Positions 26,025 to 34,838 are shown, counted from the stretch's first letter. The stretch is 55,793 bases of DNA from JANSYP01 sp038751255 (GCA_038751255.1 JBCDGN010000011.1:1-55793); one strand, 5' to 3'. Numbers and translations are program-made. The notes: generated by a model not told the origin, from the sequence alone.

Positions 26025-26918
26025 ATGAGCAAACTAGGTTTCATCGGGCTGGGGATCATGGGCAAACCGATGGCGGGTCACTTGATCGCCGCGGGGCATG
26101 AGGTGTTTCTCTATTCCCGCAGTGGCGTGCCTGCACCCCTGACCGAGGCAGGCGGTACCCCCTGTGCTTCGCCCCAGGAGGTGGCACAAAAGGCAGAGAT
26201 CATCATCTTGATGGTCCCCGACACGCCGGATGTGGAAAAGGTCCTTTTCGCTGACAATGGGGTTGCGGTAGGGCTCAGCAGCGGCAAATGTGTCATCGAT
26301 ATGAGTTCGATCTCGCCCTTGGCCACCAAGGATTTTGCTGAGAAGATCGGTGCTCTGGGGTGTGAGTATGTCGATGCGCCTGTCTCTGGTGGAGAGGTCG
26401 GGGCGAAGGCGCAAACCCTCACCATCATGTGCGGCGGGACCGAGGCGGCTTTTGAGCGTGTGCTGCCTCTTTTTGAGGTGATGGGAAAGAACATCACCCG
26501 CGTGGGTGGTGTCGGCGATGGGCAGGTGTGCAAGGTCGCCAATCAGATCATTGTGGCCTTGAACATCGAGGCTGTCAGTGAGGCCCTGGTCTTTGCCGCG
26601 AAGGCGGGCGCCGATCCAGAGAAAGTGCGCCAGGCCCTGATGGGCGGATTTGCGTCCTCCAAGATCCTTGAGGTTCATGGCGAACGCATGACCAAGCGGA
26701 CCTTCAATCCAGGCTTCCGGATCGAACTGCATCAAAAGGATCTTGGCTTGGCGCTGTCCAATGCCCGTCAAATGGGGGTGAGCCTGCCCAATACAGGCAC
26801 CGCGCAGGAGCTTTTTAATCTCTGCGTGGCCCATGGCGGTGCCGCCTGGGATCACTCTGGCATGGTGCGTGCCTTGGAAATCATGGCTGATCACACACTT
26901 GACCAAGAGAGGTCATGA
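26025..26918 (+). CDS. garR: 2-hydroxy-3-oxopropionate (tartronate semialdehyde) reductase
   Basis: This enzyme reduces tartronate semialdehyde to D-glycerate with NAD(P)H, the last step of hexarate breakdown and also part of glyoxylate use. The 297-residue protein belongs to the beta-hydroxyacid dehydrogenases. It shows GFIGLGIMGKPMAGHL (cofactor binding), the substrate site DAPVSGGEVGAKAQTLTIMCGG, and GDGQVCKVANQ with the catalytic Lys. The FELHQKDL-type (here IELHQKDLGLAL) motif favours GarR/GlxR over 3-hydroxyisobutyrate dehydrogenase. It overlaps garD by 4 bp (ATGA). Confidence 0.88.
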   Translation: MSKLGFIGLGIMGKPMAGHLIAAGHEVFLYSRSGVPAPLTEAGGTPCASPQEVAQKAEIIILMVPDTPDVEKVLFADNGVAVGLSSGKCVIDMSSISPLATKDFAEKIGALGCEYVDAPVSGGEVGAKAQTLTIMCGGTEAAFERVLPLFEVMGKNITRVGGVGDGQVCKVANQIIVALNIEAVSEALVFAAKAGADPEKVRQALMGGFASSKILEVHGERMTKRTFNPGFRIELHQKDLGLALSNARQMGVSLPNTGTAQELFNLCVAHGGAAWDHSGMVRALEIMADHTLDQERS

Positions 26919-28456
26919 CGGCGCCGCCCCGCCTTCTGCGCATTGACCCAGCGGACAACGTTGCCGTAGTCGCCAATGATAGGGGGCTGTCGGCGGGGAC
27001 CGAGGTCGATGGGCTAGTCCTCCAAGAAGCAGTGCCCCAGGCCCACAAAGTTGCACTTGAGGAATTGGCGGTGGGCGCGCCGGTCCTGCGTTACGGGATA
27101 GTTATTGGCAGGGCTGCGCGTGCCATTCCCGCAGGCGGCTGGGTCAATGAGAGCAACCTCGACATGCCAAACCCCCCGCGATTGGAAGACCTGCAAATCC
27201 CCAAAGACCCTGCACCGACGGTGCCAGCGCACGAGGGAGACACATTCGAAGGCTTCCAGAACCGCGATGGCAGCGTCGGTACGCGGAACATCCTCGCTAT
27301 CACCAACACCGTGCAATGTGTCTCTGGCGTGGTGGGTCACGCAGTGTCGCGCATCCGATCAGAGATGCTGCCCCGCTTTCCCCATGTCGACGATGTCGTC
27401 GCTTTGGATCACACCTATGGCTGTGGGATCGCGATTGAGGCGCCAGATGCGGCCATCCCGATCCGCACCTTGCGCAACATCGCACGCAACCCGAACTTTT
27501 CGGATTCGACCATGGTCGTGAGCCTTGGCTGTGAAAAACTGCAGCCTGATCGGCTTTTCCCCCAGATAGCTGAAAGCGCCGGTGCTGAACTGGAAGATGT
27601 GAGCCTCGTGACTTTGCAAGAAGACAGCCATAATGGGTTTGAGGCGATGATCTCTGCGATCCTAAGGGATGCGGAGCGTCATCTGACCAAACTGAACGAC
27701 CGCCGAAGGGTCACCTGTCCCGCCTCTGATCTTGTGGTGGGCCTGCAATGTGGCGGCAGCGACGCTCTGTCTGGCGTCACGGCAAATCCTGCGCTTGGGA
27801 TCGCGGCAGATATGATCGTCCGCTCGGGCGGCACGGTTATCTTTTCCGAGGTGACCGAGGTGCGCGATGGGATTGATCAGCTTGTCGCACGGGCCGCAAC
27901 GCCAAAAGTCGCGCGCGATCTTATCCGCGAAATGGCATGGTACGATGATTATCTGGTCGCCGGTCAGTCCGACCGGAGCGCCAACACCACGCCCGGCAAC
28001 AAGAAGGGCGGACTATCCAACATCGTTGAAAAGGCCATGGGGTCGATCAGCAAATCAGGGTCCATGCCGATCTCGGGGGTTGTGTCCGCAGGGGAAAAGG
28101 CTGTGACCAAGGGACTTCTCTTTGCCGCGACACCGGCATCGGATTTCATCTGCGGGACATTGCAGCTTGCGGCGGGTATGAACCTGCATGTGTTCACGAC
28201 AGGGCGCGGCACACCTTACGGCCTGGCGGAGGTGCCGGTTCTGAAGGTGGTGACCCGGTCCGATCTCGCGCGGCGCTGGCACGATCTTGTGGATGTGGAT
28301 GCCGGGCGGATAATCTCGGAATCAGTGTCGCTGGAAGAACTCGGTCGCGAGATTTATAAGACCATCCTCGCCGTCGCGAGTGGCGAGAAAACCTGCGCTG
28401 AGCGTTTGGGGCTCAGCAACCAGCTTGCTCTGTTCAACCCTGGCCCGGTGACCTAA
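26915..28456 (+). CDS. garD: Galactarate dehydratase GarD (UxaA-type)
   Basis: GarD removes water from galactarate to give 5-keto-4-deoxy-glucarate. The 513-residue length is close to E. coli GarD. It shows an N-terminal SAF domain (residues about 1-85), then FQNRDGSVGTRNILAI, HTYGCGIAIEAPDA, LGCEKLQPDRLF, GLQCGGSDALSGVTANPA and the Ser/Gly-rich loop near NTTPGNKKGGLSNI. Altronate dehydratase is a near relative, but the length and the coupled GarR favour galactarate. Substrate assignment still needs assay. It is followed 45 bp later by a lactonase gene. Confidence 0.83.
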   Translation: MTAPPRLLRIDPADNVAVVANDRGLSAGTEVDGLVLQEAVPQAHKVALEELAVGAPVLRYGIVIGRAARAIPAGGWVNESNLDMPNPPRLEDLQIPKDPAPTVPAHEGDTFEGFQNRDGSVGTRNILAITNTVQCVSGVVGHAVSRIRSEMLPRFPHVDDVVALDHTYGCGIAIEAPDAAIPIRTLRNIARNPNFSDSTMVVSLGCEKLQPDRLFPQIAESAGAELEDVSLVTLQEDSHNGFEAMISAILRDAERHLTKLNDRRRVTCPASDLVVGLQCGGSDALSGVTANPALGIAADMIVRSGGTVIFSEVTEVRDGIDQLVARAATPKVARDLIREMAWYDDYLVAGQSDRSANTTPGNKKGGLSNIVEKAMGSISKSGSMPISGVVSAGEKAVTKGLLFAATPASDFICGTLQLAAGMNLHVFTTGRGTPYGLAEVPVLKVVTRSDLARRWHDLVDVDAGRIISESVSLEELGREIYKTILAVASGEKTCAERLGLSNQLALFNPGPVT

Positions 28457-28501
28457 CCATCTGCCCGTGGGACAGGTCCTAGGCGGTCGAGGAAGAAAAG
28501 C

Positions 28502-29470
28502 ATGGCACAAGACGACACTGATATCAGCGCCTGGACGCCGTCACTGCGGTATCCCGATCCTGCAGTCATCACGCTCGATCCGCGATTTGACGCCCTGAGG
28601 CTCCCTTTGGCAGGGGTCGAACGGCTTGCGACTGGCTGTCGATGGTGCGAAGGCCCGGTTTGGTTCGGCGATCGGCGTTATCTGCTTTGGAGTGATATTC
28701 CAAACAATCGCATCATGTGTTGGGATGAGATAACCGGGCAGGCCTCGGTCTATCGTACGCCATCGAATTTCGCCAATGGGCAGACGCGTGACCGGCAGGG
28801 ACGGTTGATCACTTGCGAACATGGCGGCAGGCGGGTGACACGCACCGAATACAACGGGACCGTTTCGGTCTTGATCGACAGCTATGACGGGAAGCGACTG
28901 AGTTCCCCCAATGATGTGGTGGTGAAGTCTGATGGCTCGATTTGGTTCACAGACCCCCCCTTTGGCATCCAAAACAACTATGAAGGGCATAAATCCGAGC
29001 CGGAACTCGGCCAGCATGTCTATCGCCTAGACCCGGAGAAACAGACGGCGGAGATTGTCGCCGATGACATTCTTGGACCCAATGGACTGGCGTTTTCACC
29101 AGACGAGAGCAAGCTCTATATTGTGGAATCCCGCGGTCAGCCCAATCGCAAAATCCTGGAATACGACGTCTCGGGTGATGGGCAGTCCATCACGGGCAAG
29201 CGCGTATTGATCGATGCCGGGCCCGGCACGCCCGATGGGTTCCGCATCGACCAGCTTGGCAATCTTTGGTGCGGCTGGGGGATGGGCGATCCAGAGTTGG
29301 ACGGTGTGATGGTCTTCGCCCCTGATGGCACGCCAATTGGCCGTATCGCGCTGCCGGAGCGCTGTGCAAATCTCTGTTTCGGTGGGCGCGCCAATAGTCG
29401 CCTCTTTATGGCGGCGAGCCATTCAGTTTATGCGCTCTACGTGAATGTTCCCGGGGTGGAAGGCGGCTAG
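28502..29470 (+). CDS. SMP-30/gluconolactonase-family lactonase
   Basis: A 322-residue six-bladed beta-propeller of the SMP-30 family, which hydrolyses sugar lactones using a divalent metal. The metal ligand Glu appears in CRWCEGPVWF, Asn and Asp ligands in SPNDVVVKSDGSIWFTDPPFGI and GPNGLAFSPDES, and PGTPDGFRIDQLGNLWCG completes the set. There is no signal peptide. With garD and garR it would suit hydrolysis of galactaro- or glucaro-lactone from uronate oxidation. The start has GAGGAAG upstream at 28489-28495. Confidence 0.87.
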   Translation: MAQDDTDISAWTPSLRYPDPAVITLDPRFDALRLPLAGVERLATGCRWCEGPVWFGDRRYLLWSDIPNNRIMCWDEITGQASVYRTPSNFANGQTRDRQGRLITCEHGGRRVTRTEYNGTVSVLIDSYDGKRLSSPNDVVVKSDGSIWFTDPPFGIQNNYEGHKSEPELGQHVYRLDPEKQTAEIVADDILGPNGLAFSPDESKLYIVESRGQPNRKILEYDVSGDGQSITGKRVLIDAGPGTPDGFRIDQLGNLWCGWGMGDPELDGVMVFAPDGTPIGRIALPERCANLCFGGRANSRLFMAASHSVYALYVNVPGVEGG

Positions 29471-29889
29471 CGCTGCGCATGATGTCTCCAGCCAGGCAAG
29501 GCGGAGAAAAGTGAAAGACTTATCTAAAGTTCTATTGGTTTAGACGCATCGCCAAGTCACTGGGCAGTCAGAATTTACACCGCCTTAAGGCTGACACCGC
29601 AATCTGTCAGCCATTGAACTTTCTCAGGGAAAAGCCATGTTCGCGCGGTGCGGAATGTAGATGTCAAAGTCTATTTCTATATCTTCAACAGAGCTGTTGA
29701 TGCGGGCTCGGTGCCACAATTTTCATAACGGCATCCCTTGTTTGCTACGAATGCGACCGCGAGACCTCACCTCTAAGCGGGTTCAGACCAGAGTGTTACT
29801 GCAAGCGAGTTTTCGTGGGCTCCTAACGATTTTGAAGGTGCTCCCTTCGGCCCGGGCAGGGGTCATGAAACACTATTGGGATCAAAGCC
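29471..29889. other. 419-bp gap between lactonase and small histidine kinase
   Basis: I see no convincing gene. The left half holds the inverted repeat at 29589-29612. A 79-codon frame at 29661-29900 exists on + but is Arg-rich, resembles nothing, and runs into the kinase start. The gap probably holds the end of the gar transcript and the kinase promoter. Confidence 0.6.
29589..29612. repeat. Inverted repeat after the lactonase gene
   Basis: A perfect 8-bp stem, GGCTGACA (29589-29596) and TGTCAGCC (29605-29612), with an 8-nt loop, 119 bp past the lactonase stop. No T-run follows. It could be a weak terminator or an operator. Confidence 0.4.
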
Positions 29890-30591
29890 ATGCGCACTGA
29901 AGGTCAAGACGCCAGAGTCCTTGCGGATCCCGTAGATGCGATCATCTATCGATTGTCGCATGATTTGCGGGCATCCTCTCGCGCGATTGCAGAGGTCCCG
30001 GACTGGATCGCCGAGGATCTTGAAGAGGCGGGGATCGATCTGCCGTCCAAAACCGCCGAAAGCCTTACACTGCTGCAGAAAAATGCGCGACGGCTCGATT
30101 CTATGATATCGGGCTTGCTCATCCATTCCCGCGTCGCCCGACAAGAAGCGCGGCTTCTCGATGCCGGCCAGTGCGTTATCAAAACCCTCGGCGCCTATTC
30201 ATCGCGGGAAAACGCGCGTTTCCGCTGGCGCTGTGAACCGGGTCTCGTGCGCATGGCGAAAAACGACTTAGACCTTGCCATCAGAATCCTTGTGTCCAAC
30301 GCGGTGACACATAACCCAGGTGTAGCGCGGATTGCGGTCATCACACGCGCCGTCTCTCCTTGGTGGGAATTCACGATCCGTGACGATGGTTTCGGCATTC
30401 CCGAAAAAGATCGCGTCCGCGCGATGGAGCCTTTGACCCGCCTTCGAGCCTGTGACGACACACCTAGCGCGGGTATGGGTTTGGCGATCCTGGAGAAAAT
30501 CGTGCGCGCCTATGACGGCCAGCTCGATGTGTCTGGGCGTCGCGTGGGATCGGGGACGACGGTGCGGCTACGCTTGCCACTCGCGGCCTAA
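29890..30591 (+). CDS. Minimal soluble histidine kinase (HisKA + HATPase_c only)
   Basis: A 233-residue kinase with no sensor domain and no membrane segment. The phospho-acceptor H-box is RLSHDLRASSRAI with His24. The ATP-binding domain follows, with the N-box LVSNAVTHN, G1 DDGFGIP and G2 GMGLAI. This resembles the transmitter half of phytochrome-type kinases. No response regulator is adjacent, so the partner and signal are unknown. It may take its signal by protein contact or act as a phosphate shuttle. The next gene is convergent. Confidence 0.85.
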   Translation: MRTEGQDARVLADPVDAIIYRLSHDLRASSRAIAEVPDWIAEDLEEAGIDLPSKTAESLTLLQKNARRLDSMISGLLIHSRVARQEARLLDAGQCVIKTLGAYSSRENARFRWRCEPGLVRMAKNDLDLAIRILVSNAVTHNPGVARIAVITRAVSPWWEFTIRDDGFGIPEKDRVRAMEPLTRLRACDDTPSAGMGLAILEKIVRAYDGQLDVSGRRVGSGTTVRLRLPLAA

Positions 30592-30637
30592 GGGACGCTC
30601 CCGAAAGCCGTCAAATCACTGCGGGAAAGCGGGCCGC

Positions 30638-30976
30638 CTACATCAGGTCGTTTTCGGCATCAGCAGCCGAGATACCGAGCGCCTCCAGCCCATCTTCGAG
30701 ATAGTCGGCCAAGAGCGTCATACCGAGCAAGTAATCCACAGTCTCAGTGGTGGCTTCCTGTCGCGCCGTGCGTACAGCGTCATCCCATTCTTCAGGTTCA
30801 AAATTCTCCCGACCGATCCAGGCGATGGCGACCAGAGCAACCTTGTCCTCTTCATTCTGGGCATCGATAAACTCGCGCAATTCTGCCTCTGCGGTGGGGT
30901 TTCCGCCGCCGCGGGAACTGGTTTCGCGGGCCAGCATAATCACTTGGGCAACAACATCCGCATGTATCTCGGGCAT
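30638..30976 (-). CDS. DUF3775 family protein
   Basis: A 112-residue acidic cytoplasmic protein. The pattern of FIDAQNEEDKVALVAIAWIGRENFEPEEW near residues 36-64 and TVDYLLGMTLLADYLEDGLEALG near 78-100 matches the DUF3775 family, for which no function is known. The ATG at 30976 follows TAGGAG. Directly upstream lies a 16-bp perfect palindrome, so expression is likely under a repressor. It may be co-transcribed with the SDR gene upstream or have its own promoter in the 69-bp gap. Confidence 0.75.
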   Translation of the reverse strand: MPEIHADVVAQVIMLARETSSRGGGNPTAEAELREFIDAQNEEDKVALVAIAWIGRENFEPEEWDDAVRTARQEATTETVDYLLGMTLLADYLEDGLEALGISAADAENDLM

Positions 30977-30989
30977 GGCTGCATTCTCC

Positions 30990-31005
30990 TAGACTGATCA
31001 GTCTA
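30990..31005. promoter_or_regulatory. 16-bp perfect palindrome, probable operator before the DUF3775 gene
   Basis: TAGACTGATCAGTCTA is a perfect palindrome at 30990-31005, immediately upstream of the ribosome site and 14 bp from the DUF3775 start. Its form, with A/T ends and a central TGATCA, is like TetR-family operators. No TetR gene is in the window. Confidence 0.5.
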
Positions 31006-31045
31006 AGGTGACGCAAAGCGACGTGCGATGCCAGAGAAACTGCGC

Positions 31046-31786
31046 TTATGCGGGTCTGCCAAAAAGGCGGTAATAGGCCCAATCGGGCAGGAATTGGCTG
31101 CCCCGAAAAACCCACGAGAACAGAGTTGGAAAGTTGCGCTTGAAACCATCGCTGCGCATGAAGTCGAGCATGATTTTCGCTGCCTCTTCGGGCTCCATGA
31201 TAAACGGCATGGAGAAATCGTTCTTGGCGGTCAGCCGCGTTTTGATGAAGCCAGGATTTGCGAGCTGCACCTTGATGCCTGAACCGCGCAGATCGCATTC
31301 CATGCTTTCGGCGAGCGTCATGACACCCGCCTTGCTTGCGGCATAACCGATAGCGCCGGGCAATCCGCGAAATCCCGATAAAGAGCCCGTCAGCACCACA
31401 TGGCCCCGGCCTTTGGCAATCATTTTTGGCAACACCGCCCCACACACACGTATCGCGCCGGTGAAATTGATATCGGCCATGGCCTCGGCATCGCCACTGT
31501 CCCAGGCCGTGGCAGGCATCGGCCAATAGACCCCTGCCAGAAACACCATCCCGTCGATATCGCCCGCAATCTCTGCAGCGCGTTGAACAGAAGCGGTGTC
31601 ACCGACATCGACGGTTACTGCAGTGGCGGGACCTGGAAGCGCATCAATCACCTCCTGTAGCTTTTCGCCATTGCGGGCACTCAGAACAAGTTCCGCGCCC
31701 GCTGCACTCATCTGATGTGCCAAAGCGGCACCGAGCCCGTCGGACGCGCCCACGAGCCAATAGCGTTTTCCCGAAACCTTCGGCAC
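31046..31786 (-). CDS. Short-chain dehydrogenase/reductase (SDR), fatty-acid operon member
   Basis: A 246-residue classical SDR. The cofactor loop GASDGLGAALA is near residues 13-23. The catalytic set is Ser in LTGSLSGFRG and Tyr-x3-Lys in YAASK. The N-terminus KRYWLVGASDG is slightly unusual. Its substrate is unknown. It is the fourth gene of the run flavin oxidoreductase, DUF1365, DUF3833, SDR, which resembles a singlet-oxygen-induced operon of Rhodobacter sphaeroides. The gap to the DUF3833 gene is 25 bp. Confidence 0.87.
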   Translation of the reverse strand: MPKVSGKRYWLVGASDGLGAALAHQMSAAGAELVLSARNGEKLQEVIDALPGPATAVTVDVGDTASVQRAAEIAGDIDGMVFLAGVYWPMPATAWDSGDAEAMADINFTGAIRVCGAVLPKMIAKGRGHVVLTGSLSGFRGLPGAIGYAASKAGVMTLAESMECDLRGSGIKVQLANPGFIKTRLTAKNDFSMPFIMEPEEAAKIMLDFMRSDGFKRNFPTLFSWVFRGSQFLPDWAYYRLFGRPA

Positions 31787-31811
31787 GAAACCCGTCCTTT
31801 TTTACAAAGCC

Positions 31812-32399
31812 CTATTCGGCCGCCATACGTGCTTCGCCAAGGCTATCGCGCCGCCGAATGGTCGCCACAAGCTCGGCCACAGGGATGCCGAACTTGCTGA
31901 ACTGGCTACGGTTGATGATGGTGCCGTTGTCGACCAGATACATCCAATCGACGGCGTTCAGCACATGTCCACCAGCATTTTCAGGCAGGCGAATGGTGTA
32001 TCTCAGTTGAACGCCAGCACCCTTTTGCTCGCCTTCGCCCTTGCCCAAAATGTCTGGTGCTGTGGCGGTGATTTTTCCATCATCCCCCACGTTCAGCGTC
32101 CATTCACGGTGCTGCTCGGTACCGTTGTCATAGCGGAAATCTTCGGTCATCACCCCGGTGTCGCCATCCCAGGTGGTGTTCATATCCGCCACAAAGCGCG
32201 AAGAGACGCGGCCTGTCGGGCCGTAGATCACGCCTTCACAGAGAAGCGCGCCGTTGAGGTGATCGCGGATGTCAAAATCCGGTCCGGTACCAGCATAATC
32301 ACTAGGGCTCTGCGCAGAGAAGGAGCAGTAGCGCCTCAATGCCAGCAGCACAAGAAGCGCTGTGGCCAGGCCGGCGAGGAAGATCAGTGCAAATTCCAT
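31812..32399 (-). CDS. DUF3833 family protein, N-terminally anchored
   Basis: A 195-residue protein from the ATG at 32399 (another possible start lies 36 bp upstream). One hydrophobic segment at about residues 3-22 (FALIFLAGLATALLVLLAL) should anchor it in the membrane. The rest matches DUF3833, with the conserved FDIRDHLNGALLCEGVIYGPTGRV-like start and TWDGDTGVMTEDFRYDNGTEQHREW. The family is a lipocalin-like lipoprotein group with no proven function. It travels with DUF1365 and SDR genes, pointing to membrane-lipid modification. Confidence 0.8.
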   Translation of the reverse strand: MEFALIFLAGLATALLVLLALRRYCSFSAQSPSDYAGTGPDFDIRDHLNGALLCEGVIYGPTGRVSSRFVADMNTTWDGDTGVMTEDFRYDNGTEQHREWTLNVGDDGKITATAPDILGKGEGEQKGAGVQLRYTIRLPENAGGHVLNAVDWMYLVDNGTIINRSQFSKFGIPVAELVATIRRRDSLGEARMAAE

Positions 32400-32470
32400 T
32401 GCTTCAGCTTTCTTGCAGTAACGCAGGAGCAACATGCCCCTGACAGGGTTTTAGAAGTTCCGAGGTCTGA

Positions 32471-33238
32471 TCATCGTGTGACCTCGTCCATCGGCGGCTC
32501 TGGGCGAATGTGCCAGGGCGCGCCTTTCCACCAGAGTTTCAGGGCCTGCCAATGAATCAGGCCCAAAACACGGCGGGATCCGAAGGGGCGACGCAGGCTT
32601 GCGCCGAGGATCGCCCTATTGGTGAGCGGTTGCCGCGGCCCTGTGAGCGTTGCGATCAAACGCTCAGTGCCAGCGCGGTAGTCGATCCGAATGGCGACCC
32701 GGTCACCGGAGATGTCGAAATTGAACCGGTAGCCGCCCTCAATTGGTTGAAAGGGCGAGACATGAAAGATTTTCTGAGCGCTCAGTGTATCGTCAGGCAG
32801 GATTGGGCGCTGATCTTCGTGATGGCACAGATAGGAATGACGATCACCGAAGGTGTTGGTGACCTCTGCAATCACCGCGCGGAGCGTCTCGTCGGGCCCA
32901 TAGCAAAGCCAAAAGCTGACTGGGTTGAAGACATGCCCGAGGATCCGAGGTTGTGCCAAAAGCAGGACCCGACCGCACGCTTCAAGCTGGTCGTGCTCAG
33001 CCAGAATCTCGCGCACCCAAGGAAGCCCACGCCCATCTTGTGGGGGACCGCCGTGGTCTCGATCACGCAATGAGAAAAAGTTACGCTTGTTCAGGGAAAA
33101 CAGTGCCGGACCTTCTGCGCGGGCCGGATCAAGCAGAACATAGTCAACGGAATAAGTGAAGGCGTTCTCAATCGCGCCGCGCCGTCCATGATACGTGCGG
33201 GCCGGGACGTGATCGACCTCTGACCGGATCAAGCTCAT
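32471..33238 (-). CDS. DUF1365 family protein, putative role in unusual fatty-acid synthesis
   Basis: A 255-residue protein of the DUF1365 family. It shows the signature HGRRGAIENAFTYSVDYVLLD near residues 17-37, PRILGHVFNPVSFWLCYG near 98-115, and KIFHVSPFQPIEGGYRF near 160-176. In bacteria it is nearly always next to an NAD/FAD-binding amine-oxidase-like gene, as here. In Rhodobacter, relatives are linked to furan-fatty-acid formation and the singlet-oxygen response. Its ATG overlaps the stop of the upstream oxidoreductase by 4 bp. Confidence 0.85.
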   Translation of the reverse strand: MSLIRSEVDHVPARTYHGRRGAIENAFTYSVDYVLLDPARAEGPALFSLNKRNFFSLRDRDHGGPPQDGRGLPWVREILAEHDQLEACGRVLLLAQPRILGHVFNPVSFWLCYGPDETLRAVIAEVTNTFGDRHSYLCHHEDQRPILPDDTLSAQKIFHVSPFQPIEGGYRFNFDISGDRVAIRIDYRAGTERLIATLTGPRQPLTNRAILGASLRRPFGSRRVLGLIHWQALKLWWKGAPWHIRPEPPMDEVTR

Positions 33239-34533
33239 GCGGCATGCTCCTGAATTTGGCGTTCCAAAAGCGCCTCCGCGACATCGAGGCCACTGGCCAA
33301 ACCGTCTTCATGGAAGCCGTTTTTCATCCAGGCACCGCAGAACCAGGTCGCGCGTGCGCCGTTAAGGCGGCGGAGCGTTTCCTGCGCGCGGATAGCGTCC
33401 GCAGTGTAGAGCGGGTGCGCGAAGGTCACTTCGTCATAGATCAATTCTTCGCGGATCTCTTGTGTTGCGTTGAGCGTCACGAACAGCGGATCCGATTTCG
33501 GGATCGGTTGAAGGGCATTCATCCAATAGGTCAGAGCGATGCCTGGATGTGTGGGATTGCGGGGTGCGACGTGGTTCCAAGCGGTCCAGCAACGTTCGCG
33601 GACTGGCATGGCGACGGGATCGGCGTGGAGAACGGCTCGGTTGGGGTGGAACCTTATGGCACCGAGCGCGGCTGCTTCCGCCGGCGTCGCATCGCTCAGC
33701 ATCTCGAGCGCTTGGTCAGCGTGACAGGCAAAGACGACCTCATCAAAGCGTTCCCACTCAGCACCTTGAATCTTGACCTCTGCGCCCAACAGCGACCGGC
33801 GAACACATTCGACCGGTGCGGCACAGCGGATCGAGACCCCCATATTGCTTAAGCTTTGCTCAAGTCTTGACACATACTCAACAGCGCCACCTTTGACAGT
33901 GTACCAGCGATGACGCCCGGCAGCCTTCAAAAGCGAATGGTTTTTAAAGAAGCGGATCATCGTGTTGGCCGGAAAGTCGAGCACATCGAGCGTAGGGGTT
34001 GACCAAATCGCACCGGCGAAAGGCAACAGGTAGTAGTCGCGAAACCCGTCTCCGAGGCCAAGCGTGGTGATCAGATCTCCTATCGAGATATCTGGATCGG
34101 CTGTAACAGCAGCCTCCGCGTGGGTGTTGAAGCGCACCACATCGTGAAGCATCTTTAGGAAGGCAGGGCGCACCAGGTTGCGACGTTGACCGAAAATGCT
34201 TGCCCACGTCTCTCCGGACCATTCCATCCGTCCACCATCGAGCGAGGCGGAAAACCCCATGTTGCTTTCCGACAGTTCAACGCCCAGGCGATCAAAAAGC
34301 GCTGTGAGGTTAGGATAATTGACGCGATTGAAAACGATAAAACCGGTGTCGACAGCCTGTGTACCATCGCGCCCGGCCTGGACTGTCCGAGCATGTCCGC
34401 CCAGCCGTGGTTCAGCTTCGATCAATGTTACCCGGGCGGACCCAGCCAACCGGTACGCCGCCCCCATCCCCGCAATGCCGGCGCCGATAACTGCAACACG
34501 GCGGCCAGCGCCAAAAGGGAGAGGATGGGTCAT
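33235..34533 (-). CDS. FAD-dependent oxidoreductase (amine-oxidase/desaturase fold)
   Basis: A 432-residue flavoprotein. The N-terminus RVAVIGAGIAGMGAAYRLA is the FAD dinucleotide fold, followed by EAEPRLGGHARTV. DEVVFACHADQALEML near residues 268-283 and the C-terminal FCGAWMKNGFHEDGLASGLDVAEAL are family traits. It belongs to the group beside DUF1365 and cyclopropane-fatty-acid-synthase-like methylases, which desaturate or oxidise acyl chains of phospholipids. Here no methylase is adjacent. It begins the operon; the about 490-bp gap upstream is shared with serC. Confidence 0.87.
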   Translation of the reverse strand: MTHPLPFGAGRRVAVIGAGIAGMGAAYRLAGSARVTLIEAEPRLGGHARTVQAGRDGTQAVDTGFIVFNRVNYPNLTALFDRLGVELSESNMGFSASLDGGRMEWSGETWASIFGQRRNLVRPAFLKMLHDVVRFNTHAEAAVTADPDISIGDLITTLGLGDGFRDYYLLPFAGAIWSTPTLDVLDFPANTMIRFFKNHSLLKAAGRHRWYTVKGGAVEYVSRLEQSLSNMGVSIRCAAPVECVRRSLLGAEVKIQGAEWERFDEVVFACHADQALEMLSDATPAEAAALGAIRFHPNRAVLHADPVAMPVRERCWTAWNHVAPRNPTHPGIALTYWMNALQPIPKSDPLFVTLNATQEIREELIYDEVTFAHPLYTADAIRAQETLRRLNGARATWFCGAWMKNGFHEDGLASGLDVAEALLERQIQEHAA

Positions 34534-34838
34534 GGAGTGTCCTTCAGGTCATTTCCTGCTTTTACGGATCACTGGCCGAGATGGATGACTTAAAATTCCG
34601 AAATAGTCTAAAGACCTAGCGAAAGCTTTTTTGCAAAAGATCAAATGCCGTTACGGCAACTTTAAGGTCTCCCCACTTAAGCTGCGGACTATAGCGTAAA
34701 CCGCCCTTCATCCCGCAATTTCTTGTTTTCAGAGAAGATCGCAGGGCTTCGTCTTGTTCGGCTTGAAGTCAAGCTTGTGCGGTTCTGTGCCTAAAAAAGA
34801 GTGGCGGCATGAGAAGTGCATCCTTCGGCCCCGCTTAA

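Noticed and set aside
29661..29900. 79-codon + frame before the small histidine kinase
   Set aside because: Arg-rich, no likeness to any family, no good ribosome site, and it overlaps the kinase start.
34566..34571. TGATCC (minus strand) upstream of the flavoprotein operon as a possible RpoE -35 box
   Set aside because: No matching -10 element at a suitable distance; six bases alone are not evidence.
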